DNA from: RGIG3009 sp045578425
GTDB lineage: Bacteria; Bacillota; Clostridia; Oscillospirales; Acutalibacteraceae
DNA length: 22,077 nt
Direction: 5' to 3'
Assembly: GCA_045578425.1 (NCBI GenBank)
Contig: JAZNKF010000027.1
Location: 1-22,077, forward strand
Notes under the pieces: model-generated
Databases searched by the model: none
Seen by the model: only the letters and a program-made list of their open reading frames with translations
Told to the model about the DNA's origin: nothing
Shown: piece after piece, positions 12,694-21,197 of the stretch
Layout: each line of letters begins with the position of its first letter
Position numbering within the stretch: the first letter of the stretch is position 1
Made by a program: the position numbers and the translations under genes

Positions 12694-14451
12694 TTGACAA
12701 AAAGTGTTTGTGATTTTTTCACACCGATTCCGTTTGCCAAACGGTTGCTCGGTTCTTGGTTTTTGTGGTGTGCATTATACAAAGGTTTTTCGGCATGGTT
12801 TTTGTTGCCGTTGTGGCTAATGGTAATAGGGGTGGCGGTTACTTGTTTTGCTGCCTATCAATTTCAAAAGCGAACGGCATCTTGGACGGTTGACGATTTG
12901 TTCTTTTGTGTCGGCACCGCGGTTTTTGCCGTGGTGCTCACCTATTGTTACGGCGGCAAAAGCCCCTACCTGTTTGCTTTGTTGGTGCTTGTGGCACTGT
13001 ACTTTGTGTTATACCCCGTACTGCGTCTCCGTACACCGCTGACACCGCCGTTTTCCAAACGCATGGTAACAGCGTGCAGTGTTGTACTTGGTGTGGTGAT
13101 GTTTGCGGGAATTGCGGTTACCACGTGTTTGCGCTACCGTGTTTTCGGTGCACCAAACTTTGATTTTGGTTTGTTTTGCAACATGTTCCACCACATGCGA
13201 GAAACGGGATTACCCATGGTAACGTCGGAACGCAACCAACTGCTTTCGCATTTTGCGGTGCATATTTCGCCGATTTACTATGTCTTATTGCCTTTTTACG
13301 TGGTCTTTCCTTCGCCAATCACCTTACAAATCGGTCAGGCCGCTGTTGTGGTAAGTGGGATAATACCGCTTTATTTGCTCACGAAACGGTTTGCACTATC
13401 CGGTAAAACGACGATTGCCGTACTCTTTGTGTATGCGGCACACCCCATGCTCTCGGCAGGTTGTTTTTATGACTTGCACGAAAATTGTTTTTTGGCGCCG
13501 TTGCTTTTGTGGCTGTTCTGGTGCTACGAAAGCGGTTATCATCGGTGGTTGTTTGTACCGCTGATACTCACTTTGCTTGTCAAGGAAGATGCCGCTGTTT
13601 ACGTTGCCATGTTTGCTATATACCTATTCTTTTGCAAAAAAGACAAAAAAAGGGGACCGGTGCTCTTTGCAATAGCCGCTTTGTATTTCACAGCGGCAGT
13701 GCTGTTGTTGCAAACCTTTGGTCAAGGTGCCATGTTCGGGCGTTATGCGGGTATTTTGCGTGAGGCAAAAGATGCGGGAAGCATCCTGCATTTGTTGTTG
13801 CGCGACCCCGGTTATTTTTTGGAACAAATGGTCACCGCGTCTGACACAACTGCCAAACCGCTGTTTTTGTTGCAATTACTCCTGCCGTTTGGGTTACTAC
13901 TTTGGAAAACCAAGATTCACAGCCGTTTGTTGTTGCTCTTGCCGTTATTACTCAATTTGCTGACGGAATACGGCTATCAATATAACATCGGTTTCCAATA
14001 CAATTTTGGTGTTACTGCCTTTTTGTTTTATTTGTGGATACAAAATATTGCCGAAACACCAAAAAAACGATTGCGAAATCCGTTACTGTTCAGCGTGGCG
14101 GCGGCTTGCCTTTTGTATATCACTGCCGTCATACCGCGCCTCGAAGGGTATGCTAAAAACGCTATTGTCAATTACGACGAACACAATCGTATGATAGCCG
14201 CGCTCGAAACGGTGCCCGACGACGTTTCGGTGACAGCCTCCACGTTCTTGATAGCGCATCTGGCCGAGCGCGATATCATTTACGAGGATACGTACCGCAA
14301 AACACCCGATACGGACTACGTGGTACTGGATAATCGCAAAGCGTATCGCGAAAAAGCGCAAACGTACAAAGCGGTATGCTTGCAAGAGGGATACCGAGTG
14401 ACCTTATCCACCGAAGAAATTATTATTTTACAAGCCGAGAGTGAGGAATAA
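12694..14451 (+). CDS. DUF2079-type polytopic membrane protein
   Basis: The 585-residue protein has many hydrophobic spans from about 15 to 480 and an ending of about 90 soluble residues. The segments PNFDFGLFCNMFHHM near 153-167, SHFAVHISPIYYVLLPFY near 186-203 and LVKEDAAVYVAMFAIYLF near 295-312 are what I associate with DUF2079 membrane proteins, which have GT-C glycosyltransferase-like topology; the acceptor and donor are unknown. Translation starts at TTG 12694 after AAGGAGGAG at 5-6 nt; no other start fits. The stop codon lies inside the loop of the terminator closing this cluster. Neighbours are two unrecognised single-span membrane proteins, so a cell-envelope role is inferred. Confidence 0.78.
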   Translation: MTKSVCDFFTPIPFAKRLLGSWFLWCALYKGFSAWFLLPLWLMVIGVAVTCFAAYQFQKRTASWTVDDLFFCVGTAVFAVVLTYCYGGKSPYLFALLVLVALYFVLYPVLRLRTPLTPPFSKRMVTACSVVLGVVMFAGIAVTTCLRYRVFGAPNFDFGLFCNMFHHMRETGLPMVTSERNQLLSHFAVHISPIYYVLLPFYVVFPSPITLQIGQAAVVVSGIIPLYLLTKRFALSGKTTIAVLFVYAAHPMLSAGCFYDLHENCFLAPLLLWLFWCYESGYHRWLFVPLILTLLVKEDAAVYVAMFAIYLFFCKKDKKRGPVLFAIAALYFTAAVLLLQTFGQGAMFGRYAGILREAKDAGSILHLLLRDPGYFLEQMVTASDTTAKPLFLLQLLLPFGLLLWKTKIHSRLLLLLPLLLNLLTEYGYQYNIGFQYNFGVTAFLFYLWIQNIAETPKKRLRNPLLFSVAAACLLYITAVIPRLEGYAKNAIVNYDEHNRMIAALETVPDDVSVTASTFLIAHLAERDIIYEDTYRKTPDTDYVVLDNRKAYREKAQTYKAVCLQEGYRVTLSTEEIIILQAESEE

Positions 14452-14468
14452 ACCCTCACTCTTTTTTT
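14438..14468 (+). terminator. Intrinsic terminator ending the dgt-to-DUF2079 cluster
   Basis: AGAGTGAGG (14438-14446) pairs with CCTCACTCT (14454-14462), followed by seven Ts. The TAA stop codon of the DUF2079 gene is in the loop, so translating ribosomes reach the hairpin. Confidence 0.9.
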
Positions 14469-14510
14469 GTAAAAAACGCCGATTTTTTTGGCATATACTC
14501 CCAAAAAAAC

Positions 14511-14540
14511 TTGACAAAACCATCAAAAATAAAGTATAAT
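14511..14540 (+). promoter_or_regulatory. rny promoter
   Basis: Both hexamers are perfect: TTGACA (14511-14516) and TATAAT (14535-14540), with an 18-nt spacer. Transcription should start near 14547. Confidence 0.88.
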
Positions 14541-14546
14541 CATAAT

Positions 14547-14717
14547 GAGAGCAAATAGGGTCGTTGGTGGTCGGTGCCGCCACGACAGGCAGTTCGCTCC
14601 GGTTGTTTTATCATGATAGGTTTTACATGACAATTACCCCCGCTTGTCGGAAAGGGCGGTGGGGAACTGCATTTTAAACGATGATTAACAGAAGCATTTA
14701 GGAGGTGCACAGCACAA
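14547..14717 (+). promoter_or_regulatory. Long leader of rny with hairpin and small upstream frames
   Basis: About 170 nt separate the promoter from the GTG start. CCCCCGC at 14637-14643 can pair with GCGG-T-GGG at 14656-14663 (one bulged base). A 16-codon frame (ATG 14627 to TAA 14677) spans this hairpin, but its ribosome site is poor. I recognise no known riboswitch or T-box. RNase Y control of its own message could act here; that is inference. Confidence 0.4.
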
Positions 14718-16277
14718 GTGATTGAGTATATACTCACCGGTTTAGGTGCGTTGGTTGTCGGCGGCGGTTTATCCGGTCTGGTGGCGTTTAAAGCGGGTGT
14801 TGCACATCGCAAAAAATCCGCAGAAGCAGCTATTGGCTCTGCAGAAGCCGAAGCCCAGCGCATTTTGAAAGAGGCAAATGCCTCGGCAGAATCCCGCAAA
14901 AAAGAAACGTTGTTGGAAGCCAAAGACGAAATTCACCGTTTGCGTAACGAATCCGAACGCGAACTCAAAGAACGTCGCAACGAAGTGGTTCGTCAAGAAC
15001 GTCGTTTGCAACAAAAGGAAGAATCTCTCGACCACAAAATCGAAAACTACGAAGCAAAAGAAGAGGCCATTGCCAAAAAACAAAAAGAAATTGATTCCCG
15101 CTTGCAGGATGTAGAAAATCTCAAAAAAGGTCAGTTTGAAATGCTGGAACGTATTTCCGGCTTCACCGTCGAACAAGCAAAAGACTATTTGCTCAAAAGC
15201 CTTTCGGAAGAACTTTCTCACGAAAAAGCGCTCAAAATCAATGAATTTGAAGCACAATTAAAAGAAGAGGCGGATAGCCGCGCTCGTAACATGATTTCCC
15301 ATGCCATTCAGCGTGTGGCGGCAGACCAGGTGTCGGAAACCACAGTTTCCGCCGTTCCGTTGCCCAACGATGAAATGAAAGGCCGCATCATCGGCCGTGA
15401 GGGTCGCAATATTCGAACAATTGAAACCTTAACGGGTGTTGATTTGATTATTGACGATACTCCCGAAGCCATTACCCTTTCTTGCTTCGACCCGGTGCGC
15501 CGCGAAATTGCACGCATTGCTTTGGAACGTCTGATTTCCGACGGACGTATCCATCCCGCCCGCATTGAAGAAATGGTGGAAAAAGCCCGCCGCGAAGTGG
15601 AAGCTACCATCAAAGCCGAGGGTGAACGTGCTGTACTGGAAACAGGCTTGCACGGCATGCACCCCGAAGTGTTAAAACTGCTCGGTCGTTTGCGTTACCG
15701 CACCAGTTACGGTCAAAACGTGCTCAACCACTCCATGGAAGTGGCGTTCTTGTCGGGTATTATGGCAAGTGAACTCGGCATTGACCCCGAAGTGGCTCGT
15801 CGCGCCGGTTTGTTGCACGATATCGGCAAATCCGTTGACCACGAAGTGGAAGGTTCACACATCGAAATCGGTGTGGATATTGCTCGCAAGTATAAAGAAA
15901 GCGAAGCGGTTGTACACGCGATTCAAGCCCACCACGGCGACGTGGAAGCTACCACTATTGTGGCATGCTTGGTACAAGCGGCAGATGCTATTTCCGCTGC
16001 CCGTCCCGGTGCCCGTCGCGAAAACTTGGAAAACTACATCAAACGGTTGGAAAAACTCGAAGAAGTTGCCAACGAATTCAACGGTGTGGAACGTTCCTTT
16101 GCTATCCAAGCCGGTCGTGAAATTCGCATTTTGGTACGTCCCGAAGTTGTCAGCGACGACGATATGACGTTGCTTGCCCGCGACATCGCCAAAAAGATTG
16201 AAGACACGCTTGATTATCCCGGTCAAATCAAAGTCAACCTTATCCGTGAAAACCGCGCGGTGGACTTCGCAAAATAG
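14718..16277 (+). CDS. rny: Ribonuclease Y
   Basis: This 519-residue membrane-anchored endoribonuclease starts mRNA decay in many Gram-positive bacteria. A hydrophobic segment at about 4-27 anchors it. A long charged coiled coil at about 30-195 follows. The KH RNA-binding domain has GRIIGREGRN at 222-231. The HD catalytic domain has H338 in NHSMEVAFL and H367-D368 in LLHDIGKSVDHEVEG. Length matches the Bacillus protein (520). The start is GTG 14718, 11 nt after AGGAGGT; spacing is long, but no nearer start exists in this frame. It is followed by ymdB, its usual partner, with a hairpin between. Older name ymdA. Confidence 0.97.
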   Translation: MIEYILTGLGALVVGGGLSGLVAFKAGVAHRKKSAEAAIGSAEAEAQRILKEANASAESRKKETLLEAKDEIHRLRNESERELKERRNEVVRQERRLQQKEESLDHKIENYEAKEEAIAKKQKEIDSRLQDVENLKKGQFEMLERISGFTVEQAKDYLLKSLSEELSHEKALKINEFEAQLKEEADSRARNMISHAIQRVAADQVSETTVSAVPLPNDEMKGRIIGREGRNIRTIETLTGVDLIIDDTPEAITLSCFDPVRREIARIALERLISDGRIHPARIEEMVEKARREVEATIKAEGERAVLETGLHGMHPEVLKLLGRLRYRTSYGQNVLNHSMEVAFLSGIMASELGIDPEVARRAGLLHDIGKSVDHEVEGSHIEIGVDIARKYKESEAVVHAIQAHHGDVEATTIVACLVQAADAISAARPGARRENLENYIKRLEKLEEVANEFNGVERSFAIQAGREIRILVRPEVVSDDDMTLLARDIAKKIEDTLDYPGQIKVNLIRENRAVDFAK

Positions 16278-16289
16278 TATGATTTTAAA

Positions 16290-16320
16290 AGACGGTGTCC
16301 TGCGTTGCAGGGCACCGTCT
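16290..16320. repeat. Strong hairpin between rny and ymdB
   Basis: AGACGGTGTCCTGC (16290-16303) pairs with 16307-16320 over a GTT loop: 14 pairs, one G-U. On the plus strand it is followed by GTCTCTAAC, not a T run. On the minus strand it is followed by TTTTAAAAT, so as a terminator it faces the wrong way. On the rny-ymdB message it may be a stability or processing element. Confidence 0.7.
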
Positions 16321-16344
16321 GTCTCTAACGAGAGGAAAAAGCGT

Positions 16345-17115
16345 ATGAACATTTTATGTGTAGGAGATGTCGTCGGTACAGCCGGCTGCACACATTTGGC
16401 AAAGGTATTGCCGGCGGTCAAACGCCGCTTTGAGGTCGATATCTGTTTGGTCAACGGCGAAAATTCTGCCGATGGCAACGGTATCACCTGCGTTTCGGCA
16501 GAAAATTTGTTTAACAGCGGTGCCGATGCCATTACCACGGGCAACCATGTGTTTCGCCGTCCTGAGGTGTACGAACTCATTGACCGTAAGGTGGGGGTGT
16601 TACGTCCCGCTAACTATCCGTCGACAGCTCCCGGCAGCGGTGTGTTTGTGGTGGACAAAGGACGGTACCGTGTTGCGGTAATTAACTTGCTCGGCGTGGT
16701 ATATATGGAACCGCTGGCTTGTCCTTTTGAAACACTGGATACCCTCTTGCAAACACCCGATTTACCACTCTGTCGTGTCGTTGATTTTCATGCCGAGGCC
16801 ACTGCCGAAAAAAAGGCATTGGCATACTATGCCGACGGGCGCGTATCGGCAGTGCTTGGCACACACACACACGTGCAAACCGCCGACGAACAAATTTTAC
16901 CAAACGGTACGGCATTTATTTCGGATATCGGTATGACCGGTCCTGTTGAATCGGTGCTGGGGATTCGCCCCGAATTAGCGGTCGAAAAAATGAAAGGCAA
17001 ATTACCCGTTCGTTTTGCGGTGGCAGAAGGTGCTTGCCGTATGAACGCCGTTTTGCTAACCGTTGACATCAAAACCGGCAAAGCCCGGACGATTGAACGT
17101 GTGAATATTGAATGA
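16345..17115 (+). CDS. ymdB: YmdB-type metallophosphodiesterase
   Basis: The 256-residue calcineurin-like enzyme hydrolyses 2',3'-cyclic nucleotides in its Bacillus relative, where it affects biofilm and motility choices and interacts with RNA decay. The two-metal site is complete by pattern: D8 in CVGDVVG, E39 in VNGEN, N67-H68 in TTGNHVF, H149 in DFHAEATAEK, and H174/H176 in GTHTHVQTAD. The ATG 16345 follows GAGAGGAAA at 8 nt and begins MNILCVGD, as expected; an upstream in-frame ATG would overlap rny and is not credible. It follows rny in the same direction with 67 nt between, containing a hairpin, and ends at an intrinsic terminator. Confidence 0.94.
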   Translation: MNILCVGDVVGTAGCTHLAKVLPAVKRRFEVDICLVNGENSADGNGITCVSAENLFNSGADAITTGNHVFRRPEVYELIDRKVGVLRPANYPSTAPGSGVFVVDKGRYRVAVINLLGVVYMEPLACPFETLDTLLQTPDLPLCRVVDFHAEATAEKKALAYYADGRVSAVLGTHTHVQTADEQILPNGTAFISDIGMTGPVESVLGIRPELAVEKMKGKLPVRFAVAEGACRMNAVLLTVDIKTGKARTIERVNIE

Positions 17116-17116
17116 T

Positions 17117-17153
17117 AAAAAACGGAATATTCCCTATATTCCTTGCGTTTTTT
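17117..17153 (+). terminator. Intrinsic terminator after ymdB
   Basis: AAAAAACG-GAATAT (17117-17130) pairs with ATATTC...CGTTTTTT (17136-17153) across the loop TCCCT, with a small bulge (CTTG) on the 3' side. The T run forms part of the stem. It begins one base after the ymdB stop codon. Confidence 0.7.
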
Positions 17154-17170
17154 GATAAAAATGATATAAT
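17143..17170 (+). promoter_or_regulatory. tepA-spoIIIE promoter, overlapping the ymdB terminator
   Basis: TGATATAAT (17162-17170) is an extended -10 with perfect TATAAT. TTGCGT (17143-17148), 16 nt upstream, is the likely -35 and lies in the 3' arm of the ymdB terminator. Confidence 0.65.
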
Positions 17171-17222
17171 AAAAGTATCTTTACAGCGCTTTCGGTTACA
17201 CTAACAGCCGGAGGCGAGCAAT

Positions 17223-17924
17223 ATGGATTCATCAAATTTTTCGGTTTCGGAACCACTTCGTCCCGCAACCGATTTACAACAACAACTCAAAGACGTGGTC
17301 GAAAACGGCGCGGTTACCACCGGCGGCGACCATGTTATCCATTGTTTAACCATTATCGGACAAATTGAAGGGCACTATGCTTTGGCAAGTGACAATAAAA
17401 CCACCAAATACGAACACGTCTTGCCGCAACTGGTCGCGGTGGAAGAAAGCAAAGATATCAAAGGCCTTTTGGTATTGCTCAATACCGTTGGCGGCGATAT
17501 CGAGGCAGGGTTGGCAGTAGCGGAATTGATTGCCGGTATGAGCAAGCCTACCGTTTCATTGGTGCTCGGCGGCGGTCACTCTATCGGTGTTCCGTTGGCG
17601 GTATCGGCACAACGCTCGTTTATTGTTCCCTCGGCCACCATGACCATTCACCCGGTTCGTGTAACAGGTTTGGTGTTGGGGGTGCCGCAAGCGTTTCGGC
17701 ATTTTCAGGCTATGCAGGACCGCATTATTCGTTTTGTTACCGACCACTCGCATATCACGTATGAACAATTTTCATCCTTGTGCTTGAATACCGATGAAAT
17801 GACAACCGATTTAGGTACCGTGTTGGATGGCCAACAAGCCGTTTCCACAGGGCTCATTGATGAGGTTGGCTCACTGTCCGATGCTCTTAACTATTTACAC
17901 CGTATGATAGAAAACAACACATAG
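17223..17924 (+). CDS. tepA: ClpP-fold serine protease, TepA type
   Basis: The 233-residue protein has the ClpP/crotonase-like protease fold. S120 in GGGHSIGVPLA is the expected nucleophile, H143 in TMTIHPVR the catalytic histidine, and TVGGD at 88-92 the oxyanion-side loop. TepA (YmfB) of Bacillus is a cytoplasmic member linked to protein translocation and handling of signal peptides. The assignment over ordinary ClpP rests on the divergent N-terminus, the GHSIG rather than GxASMG active-site context, and the next gene being spoIIIE, as in Bacillus. The ATG 17223 has CGGAGGCGAGCA just upstream. Only 13 nt separate it from spoIIIE. Confidence 0.88.
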   Translation: MDSSNFSVSEPLRPATDLQQQLKDVVENGAVTTGGDHVIHCLTIIGQIEGHYALASDNKTTKYEHVLPQLVAVEESKDIKGLLVLLNTVGGDIEAGLAVAELIAGMSKPTVSLVLGGGHSIGVPLAVSAQRSFIVPSATMTIHPVRVTGLVLGVPQAFRHFQAMQDRIIRFVTDHSHITYEQFSSLCLNTDEMTTDLGTVLDGQQAVSTGLIDEVGSLSDALNYLHRMIENNT

Positions 17925-17937
17925 GGAGGGTCATCCA

Positions 17938-20259
17938 TTGGCTCAAAAGCGCAAAACAACAAAAGCAAAAACCCAGAAAAAAACAAATACTCATGCCCAA
18001 AAAAGCAGTGTTTCCGAAAGCGCCCGCTATCAAACAGCCGCTGTGCTGTTGTTTGCGGGTGCGGTGCTGCTTCTTTGTCTTGCACTCATAAAAGGTGACA
18101 ACCTGTGGGGTTGGTTACATAACACGCTTATGGGCCTGTTTGGGATTTGCGCGTATATTTTACCCGTTCTTGTGGGTTATTTGGCGGTACTGTGCGCTAT
18201 GGAACGTGTCGGCAACGTCAAAGCCAAGTTGTGGCAAAGCTTTATTTTGATTATTGTACTGGGTAGTACCATTCAAATTTTTATGACAGATACTGCCAAC
18301 GTTGGCTATTTTGATGCTATTCTCACCGCTTTTGCCGACGGAAAAGCCAATCGCGGCGGCGGTGTGTTGGGAACCTTGCTCGGTTACGGTATGGAATATC
18401 TGTTTACCGATGTGGGTGCCAAAATTATTTTGTTGCTCGGGTTGTTCGTGTTTTTAATGCTGGTCACCGGCACCTCCATTTTCTCGCTGTTGCGCACGTT
18501 GTGGAAACCGGTACAAACCACCAAAGAATCTTTGGATACTGCCGTGGAACAAATGGTGGAACAAGTGCGCACCGCACAAGAAGAACGCCGAGCCGCCATC
18601 GATGTGGAACTTGGCGACGGCTATGCGGAAGAACAGCCTGTTGTAGAACCGAAAAAAGCACCGCGTACCAAGAAAAAAGTCGAAGAGCTACATACGGAAG
18701 AACCGCAAAAAAAGACGGAAGAACCTTTCGAAACTCCCGTTCAAGAAAACGATACCGCCAAAACCGAGGAAGAAGACACCTATTGTTTCCCGCCGCTTTC
18801 CCTGCTCAACGAATCCAAAGCCGCCGACGAGGTTGCTTCTGCTAACGAGAAAAACGCTACTGCCGAATTGCTCATGCAGACGTTGCGTGAATTTGGGGTG
18901 AGCGCCAAAGTGGTGGACGTATCGTGCGGTCCTACCGTCACGCGGTACGAATTGCAACCCAGCGCGGGGGTTAAAATCAGCCGTATCACGGGACTGGCAG
19001 ATGACATTGCCTTGCGCTTGGCAACCACCGGCGTGCGTATTGAAGCACCGATTCCCAACAAAGCCGCCATTGGTATCGAAGTTCCCAACCGTGTTTCGGG
19101 GTCGGTATGTTTGCGGGATTTGATTGGCTCCAAAGGATTTGGCGAAGCACGCAGCAAACTCACCGTTGCACTCGGCAAAGATATCGGCGGTCAAATCGTG
19201 TTGGCCGACCTTGCCAAAATGCCGCACTTGCTGATTGCGGGTACTACCGGTTCGGGTAAATCGGTGTGTACAAACTCCATGATTCAAAGTATTTTGTTCC
19301 GTGCCCGTCCAGAAGAAGTACGCTTGTTACTCATTGACCCCAAACAAGTCGAATTTGGGATTTATAACGGTATTCCGCATTTGCTTGTTCCTGTGGTGAC
19401 CGACCCGCGCAAAGCGGCTGGTGCTTTGGGCTGGGCTGTCAACGAAATGTTGCGCCGCTATAAATTATTTGCCGAAAACAATGTCCGTGATTTGGGCGTG
19501 TATAATGAACTTGCCAAAACCAGTGACACGTTGGAAGTGTTACCGCAAATTTTGATTGTAATTGACGAGTTAGCAGACTTAATGATGGTTGCCGCCAACG
19601 AAGTGGAAAGCAATATTTGCCGTTTGGCGCAAATGGCGCGTGCGGCGGGTATGCACTTGGTCATTGCCACACAACGTCCGTCGGTGGACGTTATTACCGG
19701 TTTGATTAAAGCCAACATCCCTTCACGTTTGGCACTCACGGTGGCATCAGCCGTCGACTCGCGTACCATTTTGGATACCGGCGGCGCCGAAAAATTGCTT
19801 GGCAAAGGCGACATGTTGTTTATGCCGGTTGGGTTTGCCAAACCCATGCGTGTGCAAGGTTGCTTTGTGGGCAACCGCGAAGTGGAATCGGTGGTCGATT
19901 TCTTAAAATCCACCGAAGCACAGCAATATGACGAAGCGGTTATTGAAGAAATTGACCGTCAAGCTCAATCCACCGAAAAATCGTCAAAAGCAGCGGCGGA
20001 TGACGACGGTAACGACGGTGGCGACGAAATGTTACCCCAAGCCATCGAAGTGGTGGTAGAAGCAGGCATGGCATCTACCTCGCTGTTGCAGCGAAAATTG
20101 CGTTTGGGATATGCGCGCGCAGGCCGCATTATTGATGAAATGGAACAACGCGGTATTGTGGGCCCGCACGAGGGCAGCAAACCCCGTCAAGTTTTGATTA
20201 CGCGCCAGCAATGGCTCGAAATGAATATGCTTCGTCCCGATGACGAAACCGAAGAATAA
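17938..20259 (+). CDS. spoIIIE: DNA translocase SpoIIIE/FtsK
   Basis: The 773-residue ATPase pumps chromosomal DNA through the closing septum in division and, in spore formers, into the forespore. The N-terminus is basic, then about four membrane spans lie between residues 32 and 185. A charged linker (about 200-290, many E, K and P) follows. The motor has alpha and beta parts with Walker A GTTGSGKS near 435-442 and Walker B ILIVIDELADLM near 538-550. The winged-helix gamma domain, for reading oriented DNA sequences, is at about 700-773. Translation starts at TTG 17938 after GGGAGGG at 7 nt. Sporulation itself cannot be judged from this gene, as non-sporulating Bacillota keep an FtsK of the same form. 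Confidence 0.95.
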   Translation: MAQKRKTTKAKTQKKTNTHAQKSSVSESARYQTAAVLLFAGAVLLLCLALIKGDNLWGWLHNTLMGLFGICAYILPVLVGYLAVLCAMERVGNVKAKLWQSFILIIVLGSTIQIFMTDTANVGYFDAILTAFADGKANRGGGVLGTLLGYGMEYLFTDVGAKIILLLGLFVFLMLVTGTSIFSLLRTLWKPVQTTKESLDTAVEQMVEQVRTAQEERRAAIDVELGDGYAEEQPVVEPKKAPRTKKKVEELHTEEPQKKTEEPFETPVQENDTAKTEEEDTYCFPPLSLLNESKAADEVASANEKNATAELLMQTLREFGVSAKVVDVSCGPTVTRYELQPSAGVKISRITGLADDIALRLATTGVRIEAPIPNKAAIGIEVPNRVSGSVCLRDLIGSKGFGEARSKLTVALGKDIGGQIVLADLAKMPHLLIAGTTGSGKSVCTNSMIQSILFRARPEEVRLLLIDPKQVEFGIYNGIPHLLVPVVTDPRKAAGALGWAVNEMLRRYKLFAENNVRDLGVYNELAKTSDTLEVLPQILIVIDELADLMMVAANEVESNICRLAQMARAAGMHLVIATQRPSVDVITGLIKANIPSRLALTVASAVDSRTILDTGGAEKLLGKGDMLFMPVGFAKPMRVQGCFVGNREVESVVDFLKSTEAQQYDEAVIEEIDRQAQSTEKSSKAAADDDGNDGGDEMLPQAIEVVVEAGMASTSLLQRKLRLGYARAGRIIDEMEQRGIVGPHEGSKPRQVLITRQQWLEMNMLRPDDETEE

Positions 20260-20277
20260 TCGAAAGGATGTTTTGGT

Positions 20278-20442
20278 ATGAAAAAGTTTTTGGCTCTGTT
20301 ACTTGGTGCGGCGGCAGTGACCGCCTCGGTCGTGTATCTGAACAAACGCAAAAAAGAAGAAGCCTTGTTAATCTCGCAAGAATTTGAAGAAGAACTCGCC
20401 GACGAACAAGCTGACGACGATTCTTTGGAAAGTGCCGAATAA
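20278..20442 (+). CDS. 54-residue single-span membrane protein, function unknown
   Basis: The frame begins at ATG 20278 with GAAAGGA 8 nt upstream. It has KK at 2-3, a hydrophobic span at about 4-20 (LALLLGAAAVTASVVY), a basic stop-transfer LNKRKKEE, then an acidic cytoplasm-like tail rich in E and D (residues 34-54). It starts 18 nt after the spoIIIE stop and ends 4 nt before the tcdA start, so it is an integral part of the operon and may couple tcdA translation. No family is recognised. The good ribosome site and regular codon use of its neighbours argue it is a real gene, not chance. Confidence 0.72.
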   Translation: MKKFLALLLGAAAVTASVVYLNKRKKEEALLISQEFEEELADEQADDDSLESAE

Positions 20443-20446
20443 GGCA

Positions 20447-21163
20447 ATGAGTGAACACGCCTTTTCGCGCACGGAACAACTGCTGGGAACAACCGCCCTC
20501 GCACGGCTTTTCGCCGCGCGCGTGGCGGTATTCGGCATTGGCGGGGTTGGCGGTTACGCGGCAGAGGCACTGGCGCGCAGCGGTATTGGTGCCTTGGATT
20601 TGGTAGATAACGATACCGTCTCGCTCACCAATTTAAACCGCCAAATCGTGGCGTTGCACAGCACTATCGGCCAATACAAAGTCGATGTGATGAAAGCGCG
20701 GATTGCAGATATCTCACCGCAAACGAAGGTGACGGCGCATCGTGTGTTTTTCTTGCCCGAAACGGCAAACACCTTTGATTTTTCACAGTACGATTATGTT
20801 ATCGATGCGGTGGATACGGTTTCTGCCAAATTAGCCATTATCGAAAAAGCGGTAGCCGCGGGCGTACCGGTAATCAGTTGTATGGGCACGGGAAACAAAA
20901 TGGACCCTACGGCACTGAAAGTGACCGACATTGCCAAAACCAGCGATTGCCCGCTGGCACGGGTTATGCGCCGCGAACTGCGCGCGCGCGGCGTTGCTCA
21001 TTTGCCTGTCGTGTTTTCTGCGGAACAACCTTTCCGCGCTATCGCGGCACAAAAAGACGAAACGTCGGGTAAAATTCCGCCGGCGAGCGCGGTGTTTGTA
21101 CCGGCAACCGCCGGATTATTACTGGCAAACGAAGTGGTACGCTCTTTGATACAAAACACGTAA
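20447..21163 (+). CDS. tcdA: tRNA threonylcarbamoyladenosine dehydratase
   Basis: The 238-residue E1-like enzyme uses ATP to cyclise t6A at position 37 of ANN-decoding tRNAs to ct6A. The nucleotide-binding loop is GIGGVGGYAAEAL at 30-42. D54 and D56 with N62-x2-R65 in DNDTVSLTNLNRQ form the ThiF-family ATP site. MGTGNKMDPTALKV at 146-159 and TSDCPLARVMRRELR at 165-179 are the TcdA-specific segments. The ATG 20447 is 4 nt after the stop of the small membrane protein; its AAGG site overlaps that stop, suggesting coupling. An earlier in-frame ATG at 20384 lies within the small gene and has no ribosome site. Formerly csdL/ygdL. Confidence 0.94.
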   Translation: MSEHAFSRTEQLLGTTALARLFAARVAVFGIGGVGGYAAEALARSGIGALDLVDNDTVSLTNLNRQIVALHSTIGQYKVDVMKARIADISPQTKVTAHRVFFLPETANTFDFSQYDYVIDAVDTVSAKLAIIEKAVAAGVPVISCMGTGNKMDPTALKVTDIAKTSDCPLARVMRRELRARGVAHLPVVFSAEQPFRAIAAQKDETSGKIPPASAVFVPATAGLLLANEVVRSLIQNT

Positions 21164-21197
21164 TTTTCCCCTTGATTTTAGCGTGAAGATGTGCTAC

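Noticed and set aside
14547..14717. The rny leader considered as a T-box or other known riboswitch.
   Set aside because: No T-box sequence, specifier arrangement or terminator with T run is present; RNase Y is not an amino-acid-related gene.
16174..16344. Longer ymdB frame overlapping the end of rny.
   Set aside because: It reads rny in another frame and carries no family similarity; the MNILCVGD start at 16345 has a good ribosome site.
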